Source: Candidatus Paceibacterota bacterium (lineage in GTDB: Bacteria > Verrucomicrobiota > Verrucomicrobiia > Limisphaerales > UBA8199). Taken from it: DNA of 64,000 nucleotides. Every line of letters begins with the position of its first letter. Position 1 is the first letter of the stretch. The stretch covers positions 248,001 through 312,000 of the forward strand of contig DAOTCE010000004.1 of NCBI GenBank assembly GCA_035452965.1, read 5' to 3'. The notes under the pieces were generated by a model. The model was given only the letters and a program-made list of their open reading frames with translations, had not been told where the DNA came from and made no database searches. The position numbers and the translations under genes are program-made. Of the stretch, positions 1-9,171 are shown one piece after another.

Positions 1-236
1 TCGCCGTCGCGGCTGGAGCAGATTTATTCTACGGCTTCTCCGAAGCGCCCGCGAGCGAACTAGATGCGGTGATGGACGAGATCAACCGGCGCGTGCACCA
101 GTCTTCCACGGTGCTTGATGACATGTTCAAGCGGGCCGAACCTCACCGCTGGTGGGGGGATCAACGAGTAACTGCCCCAAGGTGCCAAGTCGTGGGCATG
201 CAGAAGTGCGGCTATTGCCGGGGGAGTGATCGCTGA
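1..236 (+). CDS. C-terminal fragment of an unrecognised protein
   Basis: The window opens inside this gene. From position 3 the frame stays open for 77 codons to a TGA at 234-236. The fragment has ordinary coding composition and a helical, charged middle (around DEINRRVHQSSTVLDDMFKR). Its last residues include a CGYC motif near the C-terminus. I do not recognise the family. Its 3' end overlaps the 3' end of the opposite-strand LTA-synthase-like gene by about 25 bases, so the two genes converge. The rest of the gene lies outside the window. Confidence 0.5.
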   Translation, partial: AVAAGADLFYGFSEAPASELDAVMDEINRRVHQSSTVLDDMFKRAEPHRWWGDQRVTAPRCQVVGMQKCGYCRGSDR

Positions 237-2278
237 TCTGGATCGGACGCGAGGCTTGTGCCTTTCATAAGCCGCCACCAACCCAGGGCGCGCAAGGCTT
301 CTCCCTGCCGGAGAGTCGTCCTCTCCTCCGGCTTCAGCGGCCGTGGTTGCAGGTCCCAGAGCTTTAGCGCCTCGTTCGCAGCGCCGTGATACACGACAAA
401 ATCCGGTCCAATGGTGGCATGGATGCCCCAGCCGAGCTGCAGCCGGTTGGGGTCAAACAGATTGCTTCCAAACGCGTGATACTTGAAGCCGGCAGGCGCG
501 GCGAGTTCCACCAGGGTCGGCAGGATGTCCAGGTGCGCGCCGGCCAAACGCTCGGGGTGCGCGACCGGCGGCAGGGTTCCATTCCCGTGCCAGAGCATCA
601 ACACGGCGCTGTGCTCATAGGCATTGGGGCGTTCGTTGAGGAAATCGCGCGACCAATGGTCGCCTGTCGCGGCGATGACCGAATCCGGCAGTTGCGTTTC
701 GGCTCGCCTGATGAAATTGCTCAGGCACTGGTCGGCAAACCACAAGTGGCCCAGCGCCGCAAGACTCACCGCCCCCTCCCACATCGGCTGGATGTCCTCG
801 GGCACCGCGCGCAACGGAAAGCCTTTGCCATAAACGTCCGTCGTGAACGGCCGATGATAGCCTGCACTCAGAATCAAATTGAAGCTCGGCGTGTCGGCGG
901 GGAGCTTGCTCAGGACGAAATCAAACAACTGATCGTCCTCGACACCCCACTCGCGCGAGAGGCGGCCCTTGGCCATCACGTCGCCGCCATAGATTTCCTC
1001 GAAGCCCTGGTCGGCGCAGAAGTCCCCGATCCGCTGCCAGCTTAGGTAGCCCGCGTAGAACATTCGCGTCCGGTAGCCCAACTGCTTGAAGATGGCGGTT
1101 ACTGAGGTTGGGAACGGCTTGCGGCTGGCACGTTGGTAATTCACCATGGCACCGGCCTCCGGCAACCCGGTAACCAACGCGCCCAGCGAAGTCATCGTGC
1201 CCGTGCCGGCGGAGACAAAGGCCCGGATCAACACGCCCTCCCGGCCCAGGGCCCGCGCACCCTCCACCAGACCGAGCGATTGGTAGCGTTCCAGAAACGG
1301 CCAGGCATCATAACTCTCCATGACAATGAGGAAGATGTGCCTGGGCCGCGCGGCCGGCGGCCCCTTGGCCACGCGCTCGGTCAAGACGTCCACATCCTCG
1401 TAGGCCGCTTGTCCGGGAAAAGCAACCCGGGCCGCCTCACGAATGTCACGACCAGGCCAGACCGCGCGCAGGTCGCTGCCGCCCATGAGCCGGAATTGCT
1501 GGTTCACGGCGTAACGCAACGCCGAGTAGGGATTCACCACCATCTTGTTCAGCACCGAATCGCCTGTAACCGCGGCATCCTTCAGTTGGATTGGTCGCGT
1601 GGCCACCGAACCGCGCGCTCCGGCAACAATGAGCAACAACAACATTCCAAGCGCCAACCCCCGCCGCGGCCACGTAGCCAGGCGGCTCGACAGCCAATCT
1701 CCCGTTGCAAATGGCTTGCTCACAAACCACCGCAACAGGAACCAGGTCGCAGCCACCCCCACCACCAGGGCCAGCAAGGCAGGAATGACAGGATACGCCG
1801 CCCAGATGGTTTTGAGCACCGCCTTGAAGTCGTCGAAGATGACACCGAAGATCCAATGGTTAAAATGGTCCTTGTATTCACTAAAGAAGCCAATGGCCAC
1901 GACCCCCAGAAGCGTGCTGAAAACCGCGAATAGCCCCCCGGTCACCTGGCGAATCCGCTGCGCGACCCGGGGGGACAGCCCACACAGGATGGCGAGACTG
2001 GCCAGTGCCACCGGCAGTGCCCAATAGGTGGCGATGCTCATATCGAAACGTGCGCCTGTGAGGACGCATTTCAGCACCGCCCGGGCCGTGGCTCCCGGGC
2101 CAAGGTGCTTGGCGAAGACGGTCAGCATGACCCCTCGGAACACCGCCAGCCAAAGAAACGCGAAAAGCCAGAACTTGAAATCCCGCTGAATGTGGGTTAG
2201 AAACTGCGGCCAACGACCAGTGGACGGAACCGAATCCGGCGGTGCGCAGCCCTCCGCTTGTGCATTGTCACGGGTCAT
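212..2278 (-). CDS. LTA synthase-like membrane sulfatase-fold transferase (first of a divergent pair)
   Basis: A 688-aa protein of the LTA synthase/alkaline phosphatase superfamily, whose members move phosphoglycerol or phosphoethanolamine groups onto envelope glycans on the outer face of the inner membrane. About five hydrophobic segments fill the first 225 residues. The catalytic domain follows: IFLIVMES near residue 315 (metal-binding Glu), GTGTMTS near 358 (probable nucleophile Thr) and ATGDHW (metal-binding Asp/His). I chose the ATG at 2278 because the longer reading would overlap the divergent neighbour; this start leaves a 55-base intergenic region. The paired paralogue and the adjacent glycan operon suggest surface glycan decoration. 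The transferred group cannot be read from sequence. Confidence 0.85.
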   Translation of the reverse strand: MTRDNAQAEGCAPPDSVPSTGRWPQFLTHIQRDFKFWLFAFLWLAVFRGVMLTVFAKHLGPGATARAVLKCVLTGARFDMSIATYWALPVALASLAILCGLSPRVAQRIRQVTGGLFAVFSTLLGVVAIGFFSEYKDHFNHWIFGVIFDDFKAVLKTIWAAYPVIPALLALVVGVAATWFLLRWFVSKPFATGDWLSSRLATWPRRGLALGMLLLLIVAGARGSVATRPIQLKDAAVTGDSVLNKMVVNPYSALRYAVNQQFRLMGGSDLRAVWPGRDIREAARVAFPGQAAYEDVDVLTERVAKGPPAARPRHIFLIVMESYDAWPFLERYQSLGLVEGARALGREGVLIRAFVSAGTGTMTSLGALVTGLPEAGAMVNYQRASRKPFPTSVTAIFKQLGYRTRMFYAGYLSWQRIGDFCADQGFEEIYGGDVMAKGRLSREWGVEDDQLFDFVLSKLPADTPSFNLILSAGYHRPFTTDVYGKGFPLRAVPEDIQPMWEGAVSLAALGHLWFADQCLSNFIRRAETQLPDSVIAATGDHWSRDFLNERPNAYEHSAVLMLWHGNGTLPPVAHPERLAGAHLDILPTLVELAAPAGFKYHAFGSNLFDPNRLQLGWGIHATIGPDFVVYHGAANEALKLWDLQPRPLKPEERTTLRQGEALRALGWWRLMKGTSLASDPDQRSLPRQ

Positions 2279-2333
2279 TTGAGAATTTGTGAAGCCTAAT
2301 AGCCGACCCTCAGTGAGGGCAAGTTGATTTGAT

Positions 2334-4289
2334 TTGAGAGTGGAATCCCTCAAACAAGAACCGCCCGGCAGCGAGGTGGCGAGCGACCAAACCCAGCCAG
2401 GGTCGGCGCTCGGACGCACGGTGGACTGGTATGCCCCGTACCTGAAACGTCTCGCCCTGGCCCTGCTATGCCTGACGGGCGGGCGCGTGGCTTTCGCGCT
2501 GGCGAACCGGAATCTGTTTGAAGGCGTTGCTTTGACGCCGTTCTTGCTCGGCCTGCATTTTGATTTGGCGACGCTGACTTATTGGTATCTCCCGTTCCAC
2601 ATCTTGAGCCTGCCGCCGTTGACCCTTCTGCGGACGCGCATTTGGCAGAGCCTGGCCGCTGTTGCCTTTCACATCAGCAACGTCTCAGGCCTGTTGCTCA
2701 ACCTGATCGACGCCGGCTTCTATCCCTTCAGCAAACAGCGCTCGACGTTCGACGGCGTGTTGTTTCTGGCCGGGGACGGCGACGTGCGCCACATCCTCCC
2801 CCAGTACCTGCTCGACTGGTGGTATCTGGCGCTCGCGCTGGTGGTGGTTATTGCTCTCACTATTTGGCTTTACCGGAGGGCCGGGCGGACTGAGCCGGCC
2901 TTTCCGCCCCCGCTACTGTTGCGCGGCGCCGGCTTCGCCCTCATTGTCGGCCTGCTGTTCCTCGGCACGCGCAGCAGCCGGATCAAACATCCGCTCGGGA
3001 TACTGCACGCCTGCGAGCATGTGCCCGCCCGCCTCGCGCCGGTGGTGCTGAACACGCCGTTTGTGGTGATCAAGAGCTACGGCAAGTCCGTCCCCTCGCG
3101 GCGTTACTTCTCTGAGCAGGAGCTGGCACGGCGGTTTGACCCGGTGCGCCAGTTCACCGCGCGCCCCGGGAGCCGGATACGCAACATCATCTTCGTCGTG
3201 CTCGAAAGCCTCTCCAGCGAGTTCGTCGGCGCCTACAACGGGGGCCGCGGTTACACGCCCTTCCTGGACCGGCTCGCGCAACGCAGCACCGTCTGTGTGG
3301 ATTCATTCGCCAGCGTGCGGCGCTCCATTGATGTCGGGCCGGCGCTGGTGGCCGGGCTGCCCATGCTGATGAACGCGACCTTGTTGCGCTCACCGTTTGG
3401 GGCCAACCAACTGGACGCGCTGCCGCAACTGCTCAAGCCGTTGGGCTACGAATCCTGGTTCTTCCACGGTGCGCGCCCCGGCAGCATGAGCTACGACGTC
3501 TTCGCGGGCAAAGCGGGGTTCGACCACGCTTTCCTTAAGAACGATTATCCCGGACCCGCCTCAGACTACGACGGCACGTGGGGAATCCTGGATGAACCAA
3601 TGCTTCAGTTCATGGCCAGGACCCTGGAAACGGCCCGGCAACCGTTCTTGGGTTACATGCATACCCTCACCTCGCATCATCCGTTCCCCATCCCGACCGG
3701 TTTTGAAGGTCGTTTTCCCAAAGGCCACCACCCCATTTGTGAGACCATCGGCTACACCGACTTCGCCTTGCAGAGATTCTTCGAAACGGCCGAGACTATG
3801 CCCTGGTTTACGAACACCGTCTTCATCATCACCGCCGACCACACCGCGCAATTCACTCACGCACAGGCCGCCTCTCCGCTGGCGGTGTTTCGCGTGCCTA
3901 TAATGATCTTTGATCCGGAGAACCCCGTGCGCCATGAAATCACCGAACCAGTGTCGCATGTGGACCTGTATTCCACAGTTCTAGGGCTGGTTGGCTGGGA
4001 GGGGCGGGTAGTAACGTTTGGCCGAGATATTCTTGGCGGAGGGACAGGCTATGCGGTGCAATACCTGAACAACAACTTCCAATCCGTGGATCGCGACTGG
4101 TGCCATTTTTTCGACGGCCAGAGATCCATTGGTCTGTTTCGCCGCGCGGAAGACCCGTTATGCCGCACGAACTTGCTTGCCGATCCCGGACTGGCCGAGG
4201 TCCTGCGCGAACGGGAAGATCGGGTCGCAGCTTACGTGCAGGCTTACACCACCCGGATGATCCGCAACGAACTTGGCTTGCGGCGCTGA
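2334..4289 (+). CDS. LTA synthase-like membrane sulfatase-fold transferase (second of a divergent pair)
   Basis: A 651-aa protein of the same superfamily as its divergent neighbour. Several N-terminal membrane spans precede an extracytoplasmic sulfatase-fold domain with IIFVVLESLSSEF (metal-binding Glu) and IITADHTAQ (Asp/His). Where the neighbour has GTGTMTS ahead of its GLP motif, this protein reads VRRSIDVG, so the aligned residue is Ser rather than Thr. The two are therefore diverged paralogues and may differ in substrate or chemistry. The start is a TTG at 2334 or a GTG at 2340; no ATG fits. The gene converges on the tandem-kinase gene and ends at a hairpin. Confidence 0.83.
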   Translation: MRVESLKQEPPGSEVASDQTQPGSALGRTVDWYAPYLKRLALALLCLTGGRVAFALANRNLFEGVALTPFLLGLHFDLATLTYWYLPFHILSLPPLTLLRTRIWQSLAAVAFHISNVSGLLLNLIDAGFYPFSKQRSTFDGVLFLAGDGDVRHILPQYLLDWWYLALALVVVIALTIWLYRRAGRTEPAFPPPLLLRGAGFALIVGLLFLGTRSSRIKHPLGILHACEHVPARLAPVVLNTPFVVIKSYGKSVPSRRYFSEQELARRFDPVRQFTARPGSRIRNIIFVVLESLSSEFVGAYNGGRGYTPFLDRLAQRSTVCVDSFASVRRSIDVGPALVAGLPMLMNATLLRSPFGANQLDALPQLLKPLGYESWFFHGARPGSMSYDVFAGKAGFDHAFLKNDYPGPASDYDGTWGILDEPMLQFMARTLETARQPFLGYMHTLTSHHPFPIPTGFEGRFPKGHHPICETIGYTDFALQRFFETAETMPWFTNTVFIITADHTAQFTHAQAASPLAVFRVPIMIFDPENPVRHEITEPVSHVDLYSTVLGLVGWEGRVVTFGRDILGGGTGYAVQYLNNNFQSVDRDWCHFFDGQRSIGLFRRAEDPLCRTNLLADPGLAEVLREREDRVAAYVQAYTTRMIRNELGLRR

Positions 4290-4311
4290 AGGTGGGGAGC
4301 CAGGGCATGCG

Positions 4312-4333
4312 TCCCGAGGCTTCTATCTCGGGA
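4312..4333. terminator. Hairpin at a convergent gene junction
   Basis: A perfect 7-bp inverted repeat, TCCCGAG (4312-4318) and CTCGGGA (4327-4333), has an 8-nt loop that contains the stop codon of the minus-strand kinase gene. It lies just after the stop of the plus-strand transferase. There is no U-tract, so any terminator role is inferred from position. Confidence 0.4.
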
Positions 4334-5954
4334 GGCGCTTTTCAATCGTCCGCCACCACCAACGCCAGTCGGGCAGTCGGCGCGCGCGGCAATAGGCGAT
4401 AAGGAAGCGGGCGCGGTCAGTGCGGGAAGGTCTCCGATGCCAGTGCTGCAAATCCCGGGCAAGGCGTCCCAGGTCGGCAGCGGCTCGAGAATCCGAAACG
4501 CGACGGACGAAGCGCAGCCCATCCAGATCAATCAGGTATGGCCGGCCCTCGCCGTTAAAGAGGATGTTCCCCGGCTTAAGATCCCGATGGGTGAAGCCTG
4601 CGCCGTGCATCCCGCCCAGCAGTTCTCCCAGCGCCTTGGCTGCCTGGGGTTTGCTTCCGCCCCAGGACTGCAGCGGCACAGCCCCTGGGATTTCCTCCAT
4701 TAGGAGATAACTGCGCCGGGGCAGGAAGAATCGCCTCTCGTCCGCGGTGGCGACGGCCCGGGCCGTCGGTAAGCCCGCCAACTCCAGACGAAGGGCCTTC
4801 TGGAAAGCCCTTCGCGCCGTGGAGCCGCGCAACAGGTCCAGGAACGGATTGCCCCACTTGCGGAAGTTGTATCGCTTGAGCACCAAGCCGTCCCGAGCGC
4901 TAACGGCCGAGCTTCGGCTGGGCTTGAGGACTCGCGCCTGTTCGAGGAAGCGGTCAGGCGCGTTCAAAATGGTCTCCACCTGCAACGTGAAGTGCGAGGA
5001 GCGAACTACCCACTGTAACCTGCCCGTCCGGCGAAGCTGCATAGGTGGGCGTTCCTTAAGGACCACTTGCGCCGGCAGCGATGGCGCTGCTTTTGGGAGG
5101 CCTTCCTCGTTCAGTGCGCAAAACGGAAACGAGAACTGAGCCGGCAACGGCCCAATGCACTGGAGCAACTGCCGCGCATTCATCGACTCCTTGCGCGACC
5201 GCGCATAAACCGCAAGAAACAACACCCGTTCGCGCCGCGGCACCTGGCAGCGTAGCAACAACCGGCGCAGGTCTTTGCCAGCCTCTGCAAGCGCCACTTG
5301 GCCTCGCCGCCGGAGGCCGTCCAGGTCAATGAGCAGAAGCTCTTCCTGATCTCTGGCCTGCCGCACGGTGAGGAAATTGGTCTGGCTGGGATCGCAGTGG
5401 CAGAAGCCGGCGTCGTGCATTGTAGCGTAAGCCAGTGCCAATTGGCGAACGATGTGGCTCCGCCGCCGCCGGTCGGTGCAATGGGCATTGGTCTCGTAGA
5501 GCGGCGTGGCACCGGAAATGTGGCGTGTGATCAGGTAGGACTCACGCAGCCACCCGCAACAGCGCCTCTCTCCGGCAGCAACAGGCGTGGCTGTTCCTAT
5601 GCCAAGAACCTGAAGCTGCCACGCAAGGTGAAAAGCGCGGTAAGCGGGCGACCCGCGCCAGCCCCACTTGATCATTTCGGTGAGGCCGCGCGGGGAAAAA
5701 TGCTTCACCACCAAATCGCCCCCACCGGGTTCCGTTCCCCGCACTCGCACGACTTCACGGCCAGACACTACGACTCGCTTCAAGGGTTCGGCCGGAGGAC
5801 GCAGAAGCCAGGCAGGATCGATCAGGTCGGCCAGCAAGGGCTGCGAATCTGATTGGGCGGCAATCAGCCAATCGAAGCTGCCCACCCGCTGTCGCAGCAC
5901 GCTCGCGCCGGACATGTTTTGCGCCTGAGGGGTGAGCCGCCGGTTGGGGTTCAT
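4323..5954 (-). CDS. Double lipopolysaccharide-kinase-like protein (two kinase domains)
   Basis: A 543-aa protein with two complete kinase-fold modules of the Kdo/WaaP/InaA type, which phosphorylate sugars of glycolipids at the cytoplasmic membrane face. Domain 1 (about 65-285) has VVKHF (Lys84), the catalytic loop HCDPSQTN (Asp188, Asn193) and LLIDLDGL (Asp210). Domain 2 (about 345-540) has VLKRYNF (Lys360), HRDLKPGN (Asp458, Asn463) and YLIDLDGL (Asp476). All key residues are present in both, so both may be active. The ATG at 5954 overlaps the TGA of the upstream methyltransferase as ATGA, which decides the start. It is the last gene of the pseudaminic acid operon. Two domains in one chain are unusual, as family members usually have one. 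Confidence 0.82.
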   Translation of the reverse strand: MNPNRRLTPQAQNMSGASVLRQRVGSFDWLIAAQSDSQPLLADLIDPAWLLRPPAEPLKRVVVSGREVVRVRGTEPGGGDLVVKHFSPRGLTEMIKWGWRGSPAYRAFHLAWQLQVLGIGTATPVAAGERRCCGWLRESYLITRHISGATPLYETNAHCTDRRRRSHIVRQLALAYATMHDAGFCHCDPSQTNFLTVRQARDQEELLLIDLDGLRRRGQVALAEAGKDLRRLLLRCQVPRRERVLFLAVYARSRKESMNARQLLQCIGPLPAQFSFPFCALNEEGLPKAAPSLPAQVVLKERPPMQLRRTGRLQWVVRSSHFTLQVETILNAPDRFLEQARVLKPSRSSAVSARDGLVLKRYNFRKWGNPFLDLLRGSTARRAFQKALRLELAGLPTARAVATADERRFFLPRRSYLLMEEIPGAVPLQSWGGSKPQAAKALGELLGGMHGAGFTHRDLKPGNILFNGEGRPYLIDLDGLRFVRRVSDSRAAADLGRLARDLQHWHRRPSRTDRARFLIAYCRARRLPDWRWWWRTIEKRLPR

Positions 5955-6580
5955 GGACGAGCCGGCGACCGGGCGACAACATAGACGTCTTCGTCCAGCC
6001 AATATGGGCCGAGGAACAGGTTTCTGAGCTTGTAGCTCACCTTGCGCGACATCGATGCAGGCCGTTTGGAGGTGGTCCCGGAGGCGACTACTTCCCAGCC
6101 GTTGCGGTTGGGGATCTGTGCCAGGGCAGAGACAGGATACGGGCGGACGTGTGTTGGGTCGCGCCAGAAGTCGCCGGCTGCGTTTCTCAGGTGGGCGATG
6201 TTTGGGGTAATTACCAGCACCCCGGATTTGGGCTTTAGCGCTTTTTCGAGGAGGCGGAAAAGCTCTTCCACTTGTGCCGGCAGGAAGTGCTCAACGATAT
6301 GGGACGCGACGGCGCCGTCGTGCGAGCCCGGTGCGGCCTGGCGCAGGAATTGGAAAAAATCACCCCTGACAAGCTCTAACCCTTTCGAGAGCGCCTCGTT
6401 GCATAGGTTCTGATCCAGTTCCACGCCGGTGGCGCCGATGCCTGCTTCCTTGAACAACTGCAGCAGGAAACCGTGACCACAGGCGATATCAAGCACCGCC
6501 CGGCAATTGTGGAAACAGTGAACGAACGGCAGGAAGCAGCGGCGCGCTGTTTCTCGAGCTCGTGCGTCAGGTATATGCAT
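5951..6580 (-). CDS. Class I SAM-dependent methyltransferase
   Basis: A 209-aa protein with the Rossmann SAM-binding pattern: VLDIACGHGFLLQLF (motif I), GVELDQNLC (motif II acidic residue) and a later SHIVEHF segment typical of the Methyltransf_23/25 group. The substrate is unknown. Neighbouring glycosyltransferases, sugar-modifying genes and the coupled kinase suggest a glycan or glycolipid intermediate. The stop overlaps the kinase start by 4 nt. Upstream, 58 bases separate it from the glycosyltransferase gene and contain a degenerate GGCTGAAAG-type repeat. Confidence 0.8.
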   Translation of the reverse strand: MHIPDARARETARRCFLPFVHCFHNCRAVLDIACGHGFLLQLFKEAGIGATGVELDQNLCNEALSKGLELVRGDFFQFLRQAAPGSHDGAVASHIVEHFLPAQVEELFRLLEKALKPKSGVLVITPNIAHLRNAAGDFWRDPTHVRPYPVSALAQIPNRNGWEVVASGTTSKRPASMSRKVSYKLRNLFLGPYWLDEDVYVVARSPARP

Positions 6581-6616
6581 GCTGAATGGCCGGAGGCTAG
6601 AGGCTGGAGGCTGAAA

Positions 6617-6650
6617 GCTAAAGGCAGGAATTTCAGCCTCAGCCTTTAGC
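6617..6650. repeat. Short inverted repeat overlapping a stop codon
   Basis: GCTAAAGGC (6617-6625) and GCCTTTAGC (6642-6650) form a perfect 9-bp inverted repeat with a 16-nt loop, across the stop codon of the minus-strand glycosyltransferase. The bases before it (6590-6625) are made of repeated GGCTGAAAG/GGCTGGAGG units. It could be a weak terminator inside the operon or a remnant of a dispersed repeat. Confidence 0.4.
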
Positions 6651-7754
6651 CCTTTTCCCAGCTCCCACTAATTCGGAATACAACCCGCAGACGCGCGCGG
6701 CGTATTGGGCGGGGTCGAATAGCGTCTGGGCGCGCTGCCGGCCTCGCGAGCCGTGCTCCAGCCGTTGTGGCTCGTGTTCCAGATAGAAAACAATGGCCTC
6801 GGCCAGCGGATCGGCTTGGCCCGGCGCCACCAGGCGGCCGGTTTCTCCGTCCTCCACAATCTCGGCCAGCCCGCCGACGCGGCTGGCGACCACGGGCAGC
6901 CCTGCGTACATCGCTTCCACCGCTGCGCGCCCTATGCCCTCAGTGAACGACGGTGCTACCAGGAGATCAAAGGCTTGAAGGCAGGATGCGCCGTTTTCGA
7001 TAGGCCCCGCGAAAAAGAGGCTTCGCGCAATCCCGAACCGGCCCGCCTGCGCCTGTAACTGTCTCTTGAACTGCGCCTCGCCGTCGCCGATGAAAACAAA
7101 CACGCAGCCTGGCACGCGCTGCAGCACGAGCGCTGCGGCCTCCACCAACACCTGCGGGCCTTTCCGCGCCGACAGGGTTCCAAGGAAGCCAACTTTTAGG
7201 CCAGCCTGGGGAGGAATGCGCAAAGTTGTCCAAGCATCGGCCTTGGACGGCAGAAACTGAGGGCAGGCGATGCCGTCATAGATCTGCCGCACCTTCGGCG
7301 ACGCCGGAGCCTCAGCCTGCACGGCGCGTGAGATGGCAATGACTGCATCATTCTCAAGCACCCGATACTTTTCAACATGCGCGGCAGCGCTGACTTCCCG
7401 AAGCGTTACGCAAGAAGCAAGGCCCAGAGCTCGCCCCAGTCGGACCGACCAGGGCGCAACTCGGGAGGTATTCGCATGAATGAGGTCTACCTGTCGCTGC
7501 TGGCAAAGGTGGGTCAATCGACGCAGAAAACGGGGGCGCCAAAAGAAGTCCCTGGCTTTGCGATATTCCGGAAACCGGATCACTGCCGTGCTCAGGCCGC
7601 GTCGGATAAGTTGCGCGGTGAGGAACCCGTCACTACCAACAACGGTTTGCGGCGTCACACCCGGACGGCTGATGCGCAGCCCGTCGAAGAAGTCCAGGAG
7701 ACTCAGTTGGGCGCCACCGATGCCCGCATGATCTTGTAAGTAAAGCACGTTCAT
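6639..7754 (-). CDS. GT4-type glycosyltransferase
   Basis: A 371-aa retaining glycosyltransferase of the GT-B fold. The N-terminal half carries the acceptor side (HAGIGGAQLSLLDFF). The C-terminal half has the nucleotide-sugar domain: GFLGTLSARKGPQVL, FIGDGE, and the family motif FTEGIGRAAVEAMYAGLPVV followed by GGLAEIVEDGETG. The start is taken at the ATG at 7754, which gives the usual compact N-terminus MNVLYLQD; an in-frame ATG at 7766 is possible. It lies 22 bases after the surface-carbohydrate gene in the pseudaminic acid operon and probably adds a sugar during assembly of the same glycan. The donor cannot be inferred. Confidence 0.85.
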   Translation of the reverse strand: MNVLYLQDHAGIGGAQLSLLDFFDGLRISRPGVTPQTVVGSDGFLTAQLIRRGLSTAVIRFPEYRKARDFFWRPRFLRRLTHLCQQRQVDLIHANTSRVAPWSVRLGRALGLASCVTLREVSAAAHVEKYRVLENDAVIAISRAVQAEAPASPKVRQIYDGIACPQFLPSKADAWTTLRIPPQAGLKVGFLGTLSARKGPQVLVEAAALVLQRVPGCVFVFIGDGEAQFKRQLQAQAGRFGIARSLFFAGPIENGASCLQAFDLLVAPSFTEGIGRAAVEAMYAGLPVVASRVGGLAEIVEDGETGRLVAPGQADPLAEAIVFYLEHEPQRLEHGSRGRQRAQTLFDPAQYAARVCGLYSELVGAGKRAKG

Positions 7755-7776
7755 GGCAGCGGGCATTACGCAGCCG

Positions 7777-9171
7777 TCAGGTTCTCGACAATACCGAAAG
7801 GAGCTGCGAGCTGTGGAACCGCATGGAGACACGCCGACCGGTAATTTCTTGGATGCGTCTGAGCTTGTGCTCGAGCTCCTCGCGCCGCAACGGCGGGAAT
7901 TTCTGATAGCCGCGGTCCCGTTTGCCCAGGCGGCGTTGCCAGGCAACAGGATCGAGCGGCTGAAGCAAACGCCACAGGGCGTCTTTGAAGCGTTGTCTTC
8001 CAAGGACGGGTAGGACTCCCGTTACCTGCGTCGGTGCAATCTCATCAAGCACTCCATGGATAATACCTGCCAGCGTCTCAAACGAATCCTGCTGCGAACC
8101 GAAATTGTGGATCAGTGATTTGATGCGGCCGGCGTTTTCAGGCGCGACCGATGACCCGCTCGCGCCATCGGCAAGCAACTGACGCAGGGTTTGTTCGACC
8201 TGCGCTTCCGTTTCGCACCTGATTCCCACCAGGTTGGGCAGCACGATGTCAAACCGATCGTCCTTCACTGGCCGAAAATTGATAACGGGAGCCCCTGCCT
8301 GGTAAGCTTCAATGGCCGTGGTGCATCCATCATGAATCACGACTGCGCTGGCCAGCAGCCAAGGCTGAACGCCGCCTTCCCTCGTCACCGTTACCCGCGG
8401 GACGTACCGGAGCAGGGGCGTATAGAGATGGATGTTCTCCGCCGGGTGAGGACGCACGACGATTTGGAATTCGGCAAACCGGTCACTGAGGTGGTTGACC
8501 ATCTGGAGGAAGCGGGTCCACTTGCTCATCGAGACGCAGACCTGGTCCAGGTAGTATGTGCGACGCTCGCGCTCTTCGGGCTTTACGCCGTAGAAGTGGA
8601 GAATGGAATCAATGCCCTTGGCGTTTGCCCAGTAGAAGTTGCAGTTAATGAGGATGAACTTGCCAAAGCGTTTCTTCAGCGCGTCCACTTCATCCTGGTA
8701 AAGCGGGCGATAGCGGCGGGTGCACAGGTCAAAGCGGGGATGGCCGGTGACGATGATGTGAGGAGCGCATTTGGGCTGGCGGGAGCGGTAGCAGTCGGCC
8801 TGGAATTCGCCCCAGGGGCACACATAATCCTCGGGTTCGGTCTTCTCCACATCCAGTATTTCATGGGTCGCTTTGGCCCAATCCTTCTCAGTGCCCTCGT
8901 AGATGCCTCCTTCCTCGTGCAGGAAGATTGTGCGAAAGTCGCGGTCCTTGTACTTCCGGTAGTCCTTGTCCGTCTTCCAAAAGGCCAAGCCCTTGCCGAC
9001 GAACAAGCCGCCGCGCAACCGCAAGAGGAGTTTCTGCAACAGATGCTGTCGGCCAATGACAATTTGCGTATCTGCTCGCGCGCAGAGCGCCGCGAGCACC
9101 AGGCGGAAATCCAGCTCCCGAGCGACAATCTCCACCGGGAACAGAACGACCTTCTTGCCCTGCTCAATCAT
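7777..9171 (-). CDS. Surface carbohydrate biosynthesis protein
   Basis: A 464-aa protein that matches my recollection of the family annotated as surface carbohydrate biosynthesis protein, distantly related to CDP-glycerol glycerophosphotransferases. Visible landmarks are a two-domain layout, TIFLHEEGGIYEGTEKDW near residue 83, HIIVTGHPRFDL near 138 and VVRPHPAENIHLY near 240, whose HPxE-like signature recalls the active site of CDP-glycerol-type transferases. The ATG overlaps the TGA of the HisF-like gene (9168-9171), showing translational coupling with the amidation genes. Its proposed role is transfer of a glycan unit at the cytoplasmic membrane. Donor and acceptor are unknown. Confidence 0.7.
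   Translation of the reverse strand: MIEQGKKVVLFPVEIVARELDFRLVLAALCARADTQIVIGRQHLLQKLLLRLRGGLFVGKGLAFWKTDKDYRKYKDRDFRTIFLHEEGGIYEGTEKDWAKATHEILDVEKTEPEDYVCPWGEFQADCYRSRQPKCAPHIIVTGHPRFDLCTRRYRPLYQDEVDALKKRFGKFILINCNFYWANAKGIDSILHFYGVKPEERERRTYYLDQVCVSMSKWTRFLQMVNHLSDRFAEFQIVVRPHPAENIHLYTPLLRYVPRVTVTREGGVQPWLLASAVVIHDGCTTAIEAYQAGAPVINFRPVKDDRFDIVLPNLVGIRCETEAQVEQTLRQLLADGASGSSVAPENAGRIKSLIHNFGSQQDSFETLAGIIHGVLDEIAPTQVTGVLPVLGRQRFKDALWRLLQPLDPVAWQRRLGKRDRGYQKFPPLRREELEHKLRRIQEITGRRVSMRFHSSQLLSVLSRT

Noticed and set aside
386..1045. Plus-strand frame (219 aa) inside the first LTA-synthase-like gene
   Set aside because: Antisense shadow with no recognisable domain.
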